Part shown: one piece after another, positions 26,200 through 40,116 of the stretch
Numbering within the stretch: position 1 is the stretch's first letter
Layout: each line of letters begins with the position of its first letter
Assembly (NCBI RefSeq): GCF_021155775.2
Contig: NC_060236.1
Coordinates: 17,658,519 to 17,722,518 of the forward strand
Reading direction: 5' to 3'
DNA length: 64,000 bases
Origin: Neodiprion pinetum
Taxonomy: Eukaryota; Arthropoda; Insecta; Hymenoptera; Diprionidae
Translations under genes and position numbers: made by a program
Notes under the pieces: model-generated
The model's database searches: none
What the model was told of the DNA's origin: nothing
What the model saw: the letters and a program-made list of their open reading frames with translations, nothing else

Positions 26200-29100
26200 A
26201 AAGGATAGGCTCACGGCGCAGCCATGATTCCTTACACATCAGTCACTCTGTCCACCATGCTAGTAAAATTTTTACGAAACTGGCAACACATATAAGCTAG
26301 ACGATGGCAGGTCCTTTTGAGGAAAACGTCTAGGTATATTCCTGCATAAGAATTAGCAATTTTAATCAAAATAACACCAGTACACTTACAAGTATGGTAC
26401 GAAATTCAATATCATACACTCATACAGACATAACACGAGGGCTGCTAATTGAAATAAATGAGAATTATCGGTTCTCAATTGGTTCTTAACATTTATCAGA
26501 TCAAATGATGTTGATAGAATTTTTCTGTATAAGAAGCGATAAAATTCAGTAGAAATCAGAAGATTAGAATAGACGAATATTACGTACCTTTTACTAATGT
26601 AAAATGTGGAAAAATATTATCTATAAAACCTATTTTATAGATTGCACAACGTCCTACACATAGCAATTCTTGCAGCACTCAAAGAACCAAATCCAATGCT
26701 GAAAAGGGTGATGATTTACTTTTTCTTTAATGGTTTCTGATATTCTTCAAAAAAATCTCACTCCAAAGTTGCTCATGTATAACGAAATGGTAATAATCTT
26801 TTCTTGAATTTGACGCTTATAATACACGAGTAACACAATATCAATCCTTTTCTTCAACTCTGCTGTTTCAACTCTGAATTTCATGCCATGCACGATTCGT
26901 TTATGTAGTATAATACATGTATGCAAGTATTCATCTGGCATTTTGGGAGACAACAAGCTACAACTTTCATTATCTTTGATTACATACGTATTGTCATGAA
27001 GCAAGTGATTTCCATCGTGTAATCAAACGCCCTCAAGTTTAAATCACACTTGGTTCAGCCAGATTAGGAAATACTCGTGCAAACTAATTGGATTGGAGGT
27101 AAACATTCAGCCAATAATAATCAATCGATACCACCAATCAACCAATTAACCCGAACAACGATGATTCGCAAACATTGTTTAATTACGTAGAAATGTACAA
27201 AGATAATATGTTGATGCTACAGAGCCCGATGATTCAATCCATTATCATAGTTGCTCTCAAATATTTGCACAAGTATATTTATAGGTTTCTAATGGATTGT
27301 TTTGCAATGAAATATATTTCATCAGGTTGAATCGTGTTTAAAAAAACGCTAATATCATTCAACAGTAGCAATAATAATACTAGGTTCCAAAAAGCATCAT
27401 TGCCCTGAGCAAAAATTTTTAATCGTTAGTTGATTTTATATGTAATATATATATACAAGATTTACGATAGCACATAGATTATGATACAAGATGGACGGAA
27501 TACTGCAAATACTAAATTTGCGATGATAATTTTTGGCAGTAAAAATTCTTAAATTCTTTCATTGCGCCAATTATGCAGCGAAACCTAAGGTTCCGATAAC
27601 TAGAGCATCAAAAACGCTGAAATAAGAGGAACGCCTCTGGACATTCGATGTCGAGGATTTAGGTGCGGTGAAAATTCTACGGAATAGATTAATTCAGCAA
27701 TTGAAATGTTTGAATTACAATTAATACAAATGCGATGGAATACGTCAAACATATTCTATTGTGAATATATTTCTACACGCCGGTTTTAAGACGATAAAAC
27801 ACAAATTTTGCACAACACACGTTGTAGACGAATATCCGATGTAACTCTTTTCGTTCAATCCCATAAATTGCATGTACGGGGAATATTTCTTGAAGGGAGG
27901 GGACCGATGAATATTCCTTGTATACAAGCTGAATGCAATAATTTTCTAAATATAACGTTTAAAAATCGTATTTAATAAGATTTCGTGCTAGCCAATTGAA
28001 ATACAAAAACACAACGCCAAGTTTATTCTATATACATACAAACACACGTAATACACTATAAATATTATACGATGCATATAAACCTTATAGTTGTGCGGTA
28101 CTTCATTTACTGGCCCTGTTTGAAATATGTAAAAATTGAAGCAATAACAGTTAAGATTATATTGTATACATATATATATATACATATATAAATACCAAAT
28201 ATATTATATATTTATATATTTATTAATTTGTATGAATGACAATGTTACGTTTTGGATATAAAATATACTGACACAGTATGAATAAACTTATGTTTGAATA
28301 ATATGAACCGCCGAGTTCGTGAAATTAAGTATTGTAAACGTAATCGGTGTTCCACCATTTTTTCCCCCAGACTGCACATTGCACCCTGCACGTCTTTCTG
28401 TCTTTCTTATTCACTTTCTTCTCTTCTGATCATAAATCACAGCTTAAAAAGATTGATTGCGTGAAAATCGATACGTTTTTCTAATTTTATCACGATATGT
28501 TCGTACATTCGATATTTATAAATTTATTATATTCGTAAGCTGCGAAAATCTTGTTGATAATACAGAACTAGAAAACACTGGAATTATAAACAGAAGCTTG
28601 GATATCGATATTTCGATTCAAATCGCTGCAAAATGGTCAGATTGCATTGGATTCATTCGATTTCATCCACAGTGGTTGAGTTTACTTAGAAAACTGTTTT
28701 CCACAAAGTCACTAAAACTCAATATCGCTATTTGTTGATCATAACCTATATCGGTTCCATATTGTAAAATTAAATATTTAACGAAGCTAATATTGTAAAA
28801 AAAAAATAGTCATTTAGAAAATGGTAGATTTTTCACAATTTTAAAGGGATTTGCAATGAAGCATCAATATCTTTTCGTCAACGTATCCAGTATTTTCTGT
28901 CTTCGTATTTTTAAACAAATCTTCGAGCGCAATATCTTTCCTTTCGCAATTAAATTGTAAGAACATAACGGAGAAATTTAATCAAAGCAACGATACATTT
29001 TCATTCTGACACGTATGCACTAGATCATTTCGCATATGTGTCCTGCAAATTCAGGGAAAGTCACACTTCGCATTGATTCAGAGACTCCGAGACATTGACC

Positions 29101-30199
29101 ATATATTATTTAACCAGGTGTTGGTTGAAAAATGTTAATACATTTGCCTAAATAAAGGGGGATTTAGGAAGTACGATTTGTACTTGTTCTACTTACCAAC
29201 AGACGTAGAAAACCGCTGAGTCCGATCAACCAAAGTTTGGCTAAATTCACGGAAATTATTCATCTACTTTATGGTCAGCAAAATACTTATTTGCTCCGAG
29301 AAAATGATTCGGTCGCTGATCTTTGGTTGATTCGCGCGCATTCTTACAAACCTATAGTCCAATCTTAAAAATGGCCATTGTCATTGAAAAAAATGTATTA
29401 ACACTCACGTTCCTCTTTAAAATCTGTGGGATTCTTAAACATGATCGTGAAACGAGACGTGACAAATCTCTTTGAAGAAATTTCGTAATTTGAAATGGCC
29501 CACCATGAAATATAATTGTCCTATCGAATTACTTTTCCATACAGTTATGAGTTCATTTTATCGTAAGTAGAACAAAAGCTGCCTGTTTCAAAAGCGGTAA
29601 AAATCTTTAAATATTTATAGTATCCACAGATAATATGCACATCGATTTTCAATATTTTCGTAACAAAGCGCTCTTCCTTAATACGCAAAATGAAATCAAC
29701 TGCAGTAAAAGAAAAAGAAAATTAAACTTAATACACATGTTTTAGGGGTCAAGTTAGACCTTCCAAGTCCCTGTTTGTAGTACTGATGCATCGCAATATG
29801 ACATCGTGTGTACGAAATTTGTTCTTAAACAAGATTGTACATCATACGTGTGATACGCAAAAAAAAAAATACTCTACCTAATGCATCTATACATATACAA
29901 ATACTGTACATAGGTAGGCACTTAATGTTGTTGTGAACTCGTTTTAGGAGTCAACTCAACAATCCTTAAACCGAATGAGATTTGTAATACATGGAAAATG
30001 TTCACTTTCGTTTGAACGCAACGATTAAAATACGAAAATTTTACGCTTATGATTAAAAATCAGAACCCGGAAAAAAATGAACCATAAAAATCTTCAAACT
30101 CCTTTTCCCCATTACTTCAAGTACCAGTTTAAAATTATTCTTATGTGGTGTAATTATCACGTTCAAAGTAGCCATAATCGACGATCAATGTTATGACTG
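26200..30199. other. gene-poor AT-rich stretch, nothing recognised
   Basis: Only short open frames without domain content are present. Local TA-rich tracts occur around 28160-28235. Confidence 0.5.
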
Positions 30200-30224
30200 T
30201 TTTTTTTTTTTTTTTTTTTTTTTT
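30200..30224. repeat. poly(T) tract
   Basis: A run of 25 consecutive T. It could be the poly(A) tail of a minus-strand retroposed sequence, but no recognisable retroposon lies next to it and I see no target duplication. Confidence 0.9.
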
Positions 30225-30399
30225 CAAATTAAACTCCATAATCTATGTTTTCGGACTTGGTCGAAAATTAGCGATGATCGTCCTTGTAAAGCAGAAAACA
30301 AATATTGTCATTAGCTGTGACGACAAATAAGTATAGCATCCTTGATCGTAATTAAATAGGGGTTCTGATACGCGAAGCGATTATTTCACATATATAATA

Positions 30400-30422
30400 A
30401 ATATATATATATATATATATAT
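30400..30422. repeat. (AT)n microsatellite
   Basis: An AT dinucleotide run of about 11 copies, preceded by further AT-rich sequence. Confidence 0.9.
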
Positions 30423-32900
30423 TGTTCGCAACGCAATATGATAGCACTGTTTATACATCATTTAATCAAGATGTAGGGAAGGTATAATAAGTTTGTAATA
30501 TACTAGGCGTTTTTTTTTCAGGTAATTTCAAAATATACAGATAAGTTTCATTACGACATCGCGACTGAAAAATGAACACAGTAAGATTAACCTAGATTAA
30601 TATTTAAACTGTGCTCCAGCAATACTCGTTATAAAGATTACGTGTAACATATAAGTAGGTAGATTATAGGTATAATGTATGCTGAAGTTCATGCTTGTAG
30701 CTATACAAAATACGTGGCATATTTCATATGGTAACAGAAAAAAAAAATATCCCATATGCAGGTAATGTAATCAGGGTGCAGAAAAAACAAACTCAAGTTA
30801 ATTGAGTTGAGTTTTGTCAAAACTCTTTTCGATCGAATAAAAACGAAACAGCGAGAACCCTCATATTCAAATAAAGATGAACTTCAATTAAGAATCATGA
30901 TACGCAAATTAGTCACATTTAGTCCGTTCATTTAGTGCCGAAATTGTGTTCTGTTTATTTTCAATGGATCAAGAATGATTTCGTTTGTGAATCGATAATC
31001 TGCAAATTGCCAGAAACTAATTTTGGTACCGTGCTAATATATTTTAATACAATTATTTCCACGCAGAAAAAAGATCTATTTCGATACAAAACTATTGGAA
31101 AAATTGTTTATTATAAATAAAAACTTATTGAGTTTTCTCGCTCACACCAAGTTAATTGTAGAACAGATTCATATTCAGATAAATTATTTTTCTTTCTATC
31201 AAGGTTAGAAGAATTTTTTCCGACTGCATATTCTGAATTTATAATTGATATTTTGATATACTTACTGAATCAGAAATGCATTCCGCAAAATCTTAGGTTT
31301 GGGGCGTTGGATATGAATCCTTCTGCAAATCAAAAATATGCATGTTTTTTGGATTTTGAAGCGTGCAGCAACCCCTCCCATTCTTTCGCTATTCTTAAGA
31401 CAGTTGGTCCGCTAAAAATCGATGCTTTTTGTTAATTTCATTACGAGATAGTCGTACGTTGAGTACATGTCAAATTATTGTATCCGTAAACTGAGGAAAT
31501 CTGGCTAAAAATACAAGAATAGAAAATAAAATATAATAATTTCTGCAAATTCACTGAGGTCAATTTTTTTTTTCAATCAATGTGATGAAAAAAACAGTTG
31601 CAGTAGATTTGTAGAAAATAGTTTTCTGAATAAAATGAACCATAGTAGAGTGAAATCTAACGAATGCATACTAGATTTTCAACTTCATTTTTAAGAGTTT
31701 TGACATTACGGGACAATATTTCGGCTTCCGTTTTGAATTTCACTATTCTGACACTTCTAGAGTGATTTCCGTATCTTACGAGTATAATAATAACTAACCA
31801 AATACTTGCAAAGTACAACTACCTGAAAATTAAATGATTGAAAAGTATAAATTTTTAGCTAACGAGCCGCCTTAATAATAAGCTACAATGATTTTACAGA
31901 TGCATCATTTCTGCAATGAACCTGTACAGAAAAATTCCTCTCCATTGATGAGTAATAATAGAGAATTCGTTTTCGAACGAAACTACTCATAATTCATCAC
32001 AATATAGTAAATGACATGTATTAAGCATCGGAAAATTCGACCAATTGTTTAATTGCTTTAAAATTAATGTAATTCCAGTTTTTTCAGACCAAATTCGTTG
32101 ATCCAAAGATTGTGCCAACATTGAGGGGATATCGTATTTGAACCAAATTTAACTCGATTGACTTTAGTCTTGTAAGCTTCTGAACCTCGGACTTACCATT
32201 TTCGTGTTTAGACTGTAGGTCCGACACATCCTTAACGCGATTTGGGCGTGTCGCGGAGCAGGCAGTTATTTTTGTACATACATACGTGTTTTCATGCGTG
32301 TCTCTATGTCACGTTCTTGTGTCTATACGTCTATCCATGTGTCCGTGTCTATGCTGTGCGTCCGTCCTCGTCTGTGTTTTCCCTCGACCTCCGCGTCCCT
32401 TTTAAACCCACGCAGGTCACATACCTGCACACATTCACACGTAATTTTGCTGCATGCCGTGAAACGGTGGGACTGTAAGAAACAGAATTACGCTCGACGC
32501 AGGCAGTCGTGAAGAATGAGATATAGAAAGAGAGGGAGAGACGTACGGAAAACGTGCGGCAAATAAGGACAGAGAAAAAAGGAGAGGCCACGAAGACTTT
32601 TACTAACCAGCTTCTCTTATTTTGATGACGCTACCACAGGACACTAAATTTGTCACATTTCATTTTGACCTGGGAATTCTTTTCGACATCAGTCTTTTTC
32701 GGGAACTATAAAATACACACTCTTACTTACGGTTCAATGGTTAATTTATGTTTACGGTTACCGGTCAACGTGTTATTAGATTTTATTGTTATTTCAATAC
32801 TCTATATTGTAGGGTATTCAATTAGCTTAACCATCATTGCCGGTTTTTAATAACTTTTCATTCCGTTTTGTAGACTTATGATTAGTAAATATACACAGAG
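30423..32900. other. no gene seen; GC-richer low-complexity patch at 32240-32600
   Basis: No exon is supported. Between about 32270 and 32410 the plus strand is a quasi-repetitive TGTGTC/CGTC pyrimidine-rich sequence. It is followed at 32517-32595 by an almost pure purine stretch (GAGA/AGGA-rich). Open frames there are low-complexity artefacts. Confidence 0.45.
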
Positions 32901-33314
32901 GAAACGGTGAAACTTATCAAGTTTTCGACCGACTGCGCATGCGCAAGACAATTGAAATCTGGTGGTCCGCGAGAACGTAGCACGGCAACATTTTTGTTTG
33001 CAAGTCAGGGAAGCCAACTGACATCAAACTGGGCATGAGATGTCAAACTCTTCCGCGTCGGGTGGCGAATTAAGATTATGTTGTTGTGATGACTCGAAGC
33101 AATCATCGGTCGTCATTCAGTAAATAATAATAGTTGCCAAGCCTTCCCGAATCACTGCATTAATTGTTCGAAATCTGCTTAATCTAACAAAATTTAAATC
33201 GTCAACATAACCTCCATAACTCGCGATTGACAGATGATGCTTGAGGTGGCTAACCTAAATGAAAATTCGATTAATCTCGCGCATATGCAGTCAATCTGCT
33301 GAGTATCACTATTT
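32901..33314 (+). repeat. ~415-bp MITE, family with GAAACGGTGAA ends, copy 2
   Basis: It begins GAAACGGTGAAACTTATCAA, then CGACTGCGCATGCGC. Its interior shares ATTATGTTGTTGTGATGACTC, ACATAACCTCCATAA and TTGAGGTGGC with the copies at 24275-24693 (opposite strand) and 48274-48682. The right end (GCGCATATGCAGTC...GAGTATCACT) is the degraded inverted repeat. It lies directly against the foldback that begins at about 33325. Confidence 0.75.
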
Positions 33315-33324
33315 TTTTTTTTTT

Positions 33325-35357
33325 CTTGTAACGAGGATGCATACCCTAACCTCCTACCCTTGCTGACCGAGCAAATTGACGCTTTATTTTCCTGCACTAA
33401 ATAAACAACGGAAACTGTTCAAATTTCGACGGTGCACCGCTCTCTCGTAGCGGACTTCAGAAAAGTTACTAACATCCTGAAAATCATCAAAAAAATATGT
33501 GGTTTTATGACATATGTTACGGTTGCTCGCCACTTTGGTGACAGTGCGACAGAGAGAGGACCACTGTGGGGCTAGCTCTGTCCTTCGATCTGGGCTTCAG
33601 CGACTCTGCAAGACCGCGTACTATATTTCCATGACTCTATGACGTTACTCTGCGCAGGGACCACTGAAACATATACAGGGTGAGCCAAAGAAAAAGGGGC
33701 AGATTTGAAACGTGATTAAAATCCGAACGCGTTGATCGATTTCCAAAAACTTGATTTTGCTTGAAACTAATAGATTGAATCTTGCATGTCACGTACAAAA
33801 TCTGCAAAATCTTTATTCACTACTGAGATACACCCTCTTGAAAATCGGTTTTTGAAAAAGTCGCTTTGAAACTGAGGAAAATTAATATTAAGGAATGTTC
33901 AACTTAATTTCGATCTTAAATTATGATTCAAGGATTCAGTTACAAAAATATTTACAACACTGTGTTTTTCATTTATTCCACTAATTTTTAATATTTCAAA
34001 GCTGTCTGGTAATTCATATGATCAACACGAAAATACAAATGAGAAGCGGAATTAAGGTTATAAGGTTCAATGTGTCCACCTTTTACGGTCACTACTGAAC
34101 TCTCTTTCGCCAGGATGCAATATCTCGTGCAATGAAGAATAAGATAATATGCTATGTGACTTCACCATCCACGGCTCAGTGAAAAATTTTCTCCCACGTC
34201 TAAAGATATGATGCTCTCGATAATTCGACAATATGAAAAAAGTCAGTGGTAAAGTCATCGCGAAAAATTAAAAATGTTCGTTAGATCTGGCTGGTGGTAA
34301 CTGGTTGATAGTTGGCTGAATCAATTTTGTCCAAGTTCTCGACGTCATTTACAGCCGGCTTTTTTATAGTGGACTTTATTGATAATGTCCCGAAAACAGA
34401 ATTCTTACTTTGACGCACGCGTTTTGATTCTAATTTTACAAGAAAATCTCGGAGGATTCCTAAAACGCCAGAGTTAATCTTCGAATCACAATTTCAGAGA
34501 GAATTGTGTTGAACATTCTTTAATAATAGTTTTTTTTCATCTCCCAGTGACTTTTTCAAAATCTGTTTCTCAAAAGCGTGTATCTCAACAATAAATGAAG
34601 ATTTTCCAGATTTTGAACGGTAAAATGAAAGATTCGTTCTTCTACTATCGAGAAAAAAAAATTTCCGTTAATCGTCACCACGTTTGGATTTTATTCACTT
34701 TTCAAATCAGTCTTGCTTTTTTTTTGGCCCACTATGTACAGCCTTCGAAAAAGGAACACTATTCAATCACCTTTAGTCGTTTACGGGTATCACGGTGGAT
34801 AAAATTTTTATAGAAAAATTAATAGAAAAATACAGGTGGTAACTTCTAAGCCTTCTCTCTCTACGGTACCCCCACTAGTTTGGTGCGCTTTCCAGTTATA
34901 TTATATTTCAGTAATAGGGAATTTACTTTCCGCGGCTGACGCAGCTTTACCGAAGCACTATTTCATGCTGTGGTGACCACCTCAACCAAAAAACGCCAAG
35001 CTGAGCGTCTTTTTTTCACGAAGTTATTATATATAACTTCGAAAATAGTCCCACATTGCACTCCTCATTCCTTCCGGAATGGCGGACAGTATCTCGTCCA
35101 TGGATTTCATGGCCCCAGAAATGCGGGATATGCAAAAATACGGAGATATAAAAAGTTACAAATGTCAAAAAACTACACATTTTTTGATGATTTTTGGGAC
35201 ATTAGTAACTTTCTTTAAGTCTGCTACAAGAGAGCGGTGCACCATCGAAATTTGAACGGTTTCCGATCATTTGTTTATTAAATATAGGAAGAGAAAGAAT
35301 GAATTTGCTCGGTCGGTAAAGGCAGGACTACTACGTATCCTTAAGATAGTTACAAGG
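33325..35357. repeat. 2-kb outer foldback element containing a second foldback
   Basis: The left arm (about 33325-33531) and the right arm (about 35140-35357) are inverted copies. They share GACCGAGCAAATT, TTCAAATTTCGA, GGTGCACCGCTCTCT, AAAGTTACTAA and AAAATCATCAAAAAA in mirrored order. The arms of about 200 bp enclose 1.6 kb that includes the separate foldback at 33674-34739. No transposase frame is visible. Confidence 0.7.
33674..34739. repeat. 1.07-kb inner foldback element
   Basis: The left end TACAGGGTGAGCCAAAG pairs with the right end TTTTGGCCCACTATGTAC. Mirrored similarity continues for about 280 bp through AAAATCCGAACG, AAAATCTGCAAAATCTT, GAGATACAC, TTTTTGAAAAAGTC and GAATGTTCAAC. 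The middle (33950-34455) is unique. The GGTGAGCCAAAG-type end and long arms suggest a foldback DNA transposon inserted into the outer one. Confidence 0.65.
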
Positions 35358-36731
35358 CAATGCTTTTATATCAGTGCAAATAGAATAGAAGATACGTTTT
35401 TTAAAGTGAATCTATAGTATGTAATATAAGCCAAAGAAATGCTTTATAGTACTTCGCAACCAATTCGAATCCAGTCAACAATACCGTTTATAGTTCCCGA
35501 TAAGCCATACTTGTAAATTAAGACAAATGTTTGATGGGCTAACGACTGCAAACTTACAAAACACAATGTCGAAATTTTATTCTGTCATAGACAGGTCAAC
35601 TACTTACCTCGAAATGAAATTGACACATGTATTATGGACATTGAATTTGAAACAAGAGAATCAAATTTACAAGGAGCATGTGCCTTTAATTATTGTATAA
35701 TACGTTCAATTTCTTCAAATATTTTGCCTTAAAATAATATCATGTCGGATTCTTTTCGAAAATCCTCAGATTCGGTTCGCAAGTTTTTGGTTTGTTTTCA
35801 ATCGTGGTTGAGAAAATCGCGGACGTGCAGCAAAAGTAACGACACACTTAAGACATTAGTTTAATATTGTTTTGCGGTACGAGTGAAAGTAGGTATGTTT
35901 CGTAAGAATTGAAAAATGACTGATTGTACTTCATGCACAAAACAATTTGAAAAAAAAAAAAAACAACGATGAATGATAGCTGAACTCGGATAATATATTG
36001 AACGGAAAAATAAAAACGTGTAAACGGTTAAACATACTTAAACATAAGATATTTTTTAGTGAATACATATAAAAATTTCTTATATTGCATTTAAATTATT
36101 CACATAATATTACACTAAATTGAACAATAAAGGTATATTGTACATTGATTAATACCGATGCCTTAGTAATTACACCCAAATCGTTTGGTTCGTTTATTGT
36201 TTATTGATTCTTTGCTCTTGTTGCCCATATACTTGCGATATACATTGTACATACGTGTGGACATTAATCATCGTTTGTTGTACTTACTGTGTGTTTTCCA
36301 TACCTATTATTTATGTGTATCTGTCTGCATAGTAACCGTATCTTCGATCCCACTCCTTGTCATAATTCTTATTGTTATCGTGCCTGTGCAACGTTTTCCC
36401 ATCTTTACAAACTATCCATTTCCAGCGAGATGAAAATATGTTCTCTTACACTCAAAAGATTCGCTTTATGTAAATGTATATTTGTTATAACTTATAGAAT
36501 TATATCTTATAGATCATTGAAAATTTACTGGTTTTGGACCATTGCCTTCAGCTATTGCTGCGAAATTTCTGACCATATCTTATGGCTGCAATGCCATCTG
36601 AAATATGGAAATATAATTGTGTTCTAAAGCAAAGAAGTTTCATTCGTATACCGACTTCCAAAAAGTTTAAAAACACTTTTTCAAGAAATCGTTGGAGGAA
36701 ATATTTAAGAATGACGCTAGAGAAATCATGA
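35358..36731. other. no gene seen
   Basis: AT-rich sequence with short open frames only; no domain is recognisable. Confidence 0.5.
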
Positions 36732-36917
36732 TTAACCCTTTGAGTCGTAGTGGTAAGTATTCTTACCACTTATTTTACATCCATTTTTTCATATATTTAG
36801 GGAACTTCTCAACATATTTCTTTGCGTTTGTTGCTATTTTTGATAGTATACTAATAGGTTTTCATTACTTGCGAGTAACTGTTTGCAATATAATGTAAAT
36901 TAGAAAGGTGCCCCTTT
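36732..36917. mobile_element. fragment of the TTAACCCTTTGA (piggyBac-like) element family
   Basis: TTAACCCTTTGAGTCG at the left matches the end of the element at 25483. TAGAAAGGTGCCCCTTT at the right resembles that element's inner right end (TAGAAAAATGTGCCCCT), but no closing TTAA is present. It is probably a truncated or rearranged relative. Confidence 0.35.
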
Positions 36918-36940
36918 ACACATATGTATGTTTTACATAA

Positions 36941-37110
36941 ATTAATTCTTTTTGAGGTCGCTAATTACAAATCTGAAATCATATTTTCAAAATTGATGAC
37001 GGATTATTCCTTCACTGTATTGAATCCGCCGTATTGGATCCGTCATCTTGAATTTTTGAAACCTGATTTCAGATTTATAATCAGCGGCCCCAAAAACTAA
37101 AGAATATTAA
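36941..37110. repeat. 170-bp palindromic element
   Basis: The left arm (TTTTTGAGGTCGCTAATTAC, AAATCTGAAATCA, GATGACGGATT) is mirrored by the right arm (ATCCGTCATC, TGATTTCAGATTT, AATCAGCGGCCCC). Similar words occur inside the piggyBac-like element near 26080-26140 and around 31725-31790, so this may be a shared sub-sequence of one element family. Confidence 0.6.
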
Positions 37111-40100
37111 CTTAATGTAAAAGTTGACTCAGATCAATGATGTGTTAAACGGGTCAGAAATAATGTGTAAAGTGTTCGAAAAGTGAACGAGAAACCATGA
37201 TGGCATTCTATAACTGATGTAGAAAAATTTGAATCCAACGTAACTCGGATTGAATTTTTCAACTTTGGAGTTCTGTGTTGATGCTGGACAAATTATTACA
37301 GTGTAACTTTTCAACAGCGGACATCTTTAGGACTAAAAGTATTGTGCGTTATTTAGGAGTATCCGCTATTCAGAACAATATTAACGTGTAAATTGTGCTT
37401 CTGTAGAGTTTTAGACTGTCCGTTGTAAAGAGGAATCCGTTCTTGGAAGTTATCCATTAAGAGAAGTTTAATGGATATTAAATTATAATAATATTAAAGG
37501 TACAAGTGTTTGAAAACTTTTTAATAGCATGAAAAATTCTGCTCACCAAGAAAATCAAAAATCTCTTTGTAACCATGGGCCGCAAACGAACGGCTTCCAT
37601 CGAAAAACGTTTTCAAAAATTTATCCTGCCAGCATTGCCATCATATTCATATACAATCACAATCCGCAAAATTGTCTTCCTCAGCGTGATTCAGGCGTAG
37701 AGGAAACCGTGAACAGTGGAAAAGCTCTTGACGCACTCTTTGGCAAGGATCAATAGGAAGCTCCTTCCGTTAGTCGCTAAAGCGTTGTCGGCCTTCACTT
37801 GAGTAAAACTCAGACATGGAAGTAAGTACATGGGGAATGTATCCCTTTCAAAGACCATGGGAGTAGAAGAGAAAGAATAACTGTAGAATCGTGGGACCAT
37901 CGTCTAAGTGAAGCAACTGCGCCGTTGTTGGAAGTACCCAGTCGGTACCTTGGCAAGAGCGGTGAGTGTTGCCTAGAGAAAACCATATCGGATATACCAG
38001 GTGTGTTAAACGTAACTTCGTCCCTCGCGAAAGACATTTCCACCCTTTCTTTGGTATCACTGTATTGGAAGCTTCGCGGAGCCCGTAGATGGTGTGACCA
38101 GTGACCGTAGTGACCAGTGTCGCTTATTCTGGAGACATGTTCTCTGTATCACCGGTCATGGATATGGTCATCAAAAAGAAGGTACCTACAGATAGCCGTG
38201 AATCAGCCCATGGAGTATGACGGTCTCCAGCTGACGTCGGTCAGGTTATCGAGAAATCGGCCAGCTGATGCTGATCAGACGTTCATTTTACCCCGTGACA
38301 CCCAAGTGAGCCGTCATTTCATTTGACCAATCTATATGGAACGACCAGAAATCCTCACCGAAGATGTATCGCCGGGCTAGCATCAGCATAAGAGGTTGAA
38401 GAAGCGGTCGGTACACCGAGGTAGATACGACAAGCCCTGGAGTCGGCGGTATGCCCATCGCACCTGTCACTTGTCGTAACATGATGGTATAACAGAAATA
38501 TGTGGCCTGGTAAGGACATCAGTCCGTAAGTAAGATATCAATCTGTGCTACTAACTTATACTGCGCTATCGCAGAAGCAACGTCTGTTCAAGTCAGAATG
38601 CCACATGCCGAAAGAATGCTGGGCAGAGGGTTTGAAACTGATTGTGAGGTTTGGTAAAGCCGTGAGCAGATTATCTCTAGGAGATACGTTTGTGAACACA
38701 GGTGTCTACTGACAAGGAACATCAGTTTGGTGTCCCCCTCCGATTTCGTTACAACTCGTGTATGTTGTGGAACATTGAAAACTAAAAAACCCGTACCTTT
38801 GTCTGATAATGAGTTCCTAACGTTTGATAGTCAATAGTTTTGGGGTTATTAATGAATTATAAAATGATATGTTGATGTTTGATTGCCGAGCGATTATTTT
38901 TGAAAAATTAAACAGTTGCAGTTGTGCATTAGACCCGGGAGTTTACCCAGCCCTAACTTATGGCAGTTCTCGTTAAAGTGAATTGCAATAAAATTCAATT
39001 TCCCCTAGAGGCAACCGTTTGTTGGTCGTAGATGTAAACGAATTTCGTAAAAATTTATAGTTAAATGCGGAACTGCCATAAGTTAGAGGCACTGGGTTTG
39101 GACAGACTCCTGGAACTAGTGCCTGACCACAGTCTGTTCGGTTTTTTGTCCGGAGGTTTTTTTTCCAATTTTTACAGATAATCGAGGGATTATCAAAGAC
39201 TGGACAAGCGCTAATAAACACCAACATTCTGCTTTTGCACAAGCATTCGATTCTGCTCAATTCGATCCCAAAATACAATCATGAAGGGCTGACGTCACTT
39301 GAATTCCCTGTGCGAATTTATTTTATTGTCAACGACTAACCTATTGAGTATCAAACTTTGGGAACTCACTATCAAACACTAACAAAAGTCCACCGAACGA
39401 TTTAAAAAAATCAACTCATTTGGGTATTAATGAGGGGATAAGTATATGGAGCTTCTTTCGGTCCCTTGGCAACAAAATCTCACCAATTGGACGGTAGAAA
39501 GCATTATTATACTAGCAAGTAAAAGCAATAGTTTTTTGCTGCGAGTCACTGTTATTTTTGCAAATATAGCGTCTCCAAGCCAACAGTTAACCAGTGTTAC
39601 CAACACGTACCATAATTATGGAATCGTATCCAATGACTCTCGCTTACCATGTACTGTACCATACCCCATAGATGTACCATAATTTGACCATTTCACAATT
39701 TATCCCATAATTTGTATCACAATTTTAATGCTTAGAAAGGGTATTTACATTTTCTTCTTTTGCTAGGTTGAGAGATTGTTCGTATCGCGTGTCATTGCAA
39801 GCTGCATACGATACATATATTATATAAGGGGCGTTCCATGTCAACTCAACCTATCATCGAAATTGACATTTTTTATTTGGTTTTGATTTTCTTTACCTTT
39901 TTCTACTCTGTGAAAAAGAGCTCCACGATTTTTTTCGAATTCTTTTATCCAGCCGTTTACGAAATATGAATTTTTCAAAATTAAAATTTCTTTCTTCGAA
40001 TGCATGAAACTTTTTTAAAAATACATCAAATTGAATTTTTTCCTTCAAATTACGTGTATTTCAATGAGTTTTTCGAAAATTTGATACAAAAAAAATATGA

Positions 40101-40116
40101 AAAAATTATTTACTGC
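37111..40116. other. no supported gene; GC-richer unassigned block at 37500-38780
   Basis: The block 37500-38780 is noticeably richer in GC and CpG than its flanks and has short open frames on both strands, none longer than about 80 codons and none recognisable. It could be a decayed coding sequence, an old element or a non-coding transcript. The remaining sequence is AT-rich without features. Confidence 0.45.

Noticed and set aside
32240..32600. Overlapping open frames of 72-80 codons
   Set aside because: They come from low-complexity TGTGTC/CGTC and purine-rich sequence open in several frames at once.
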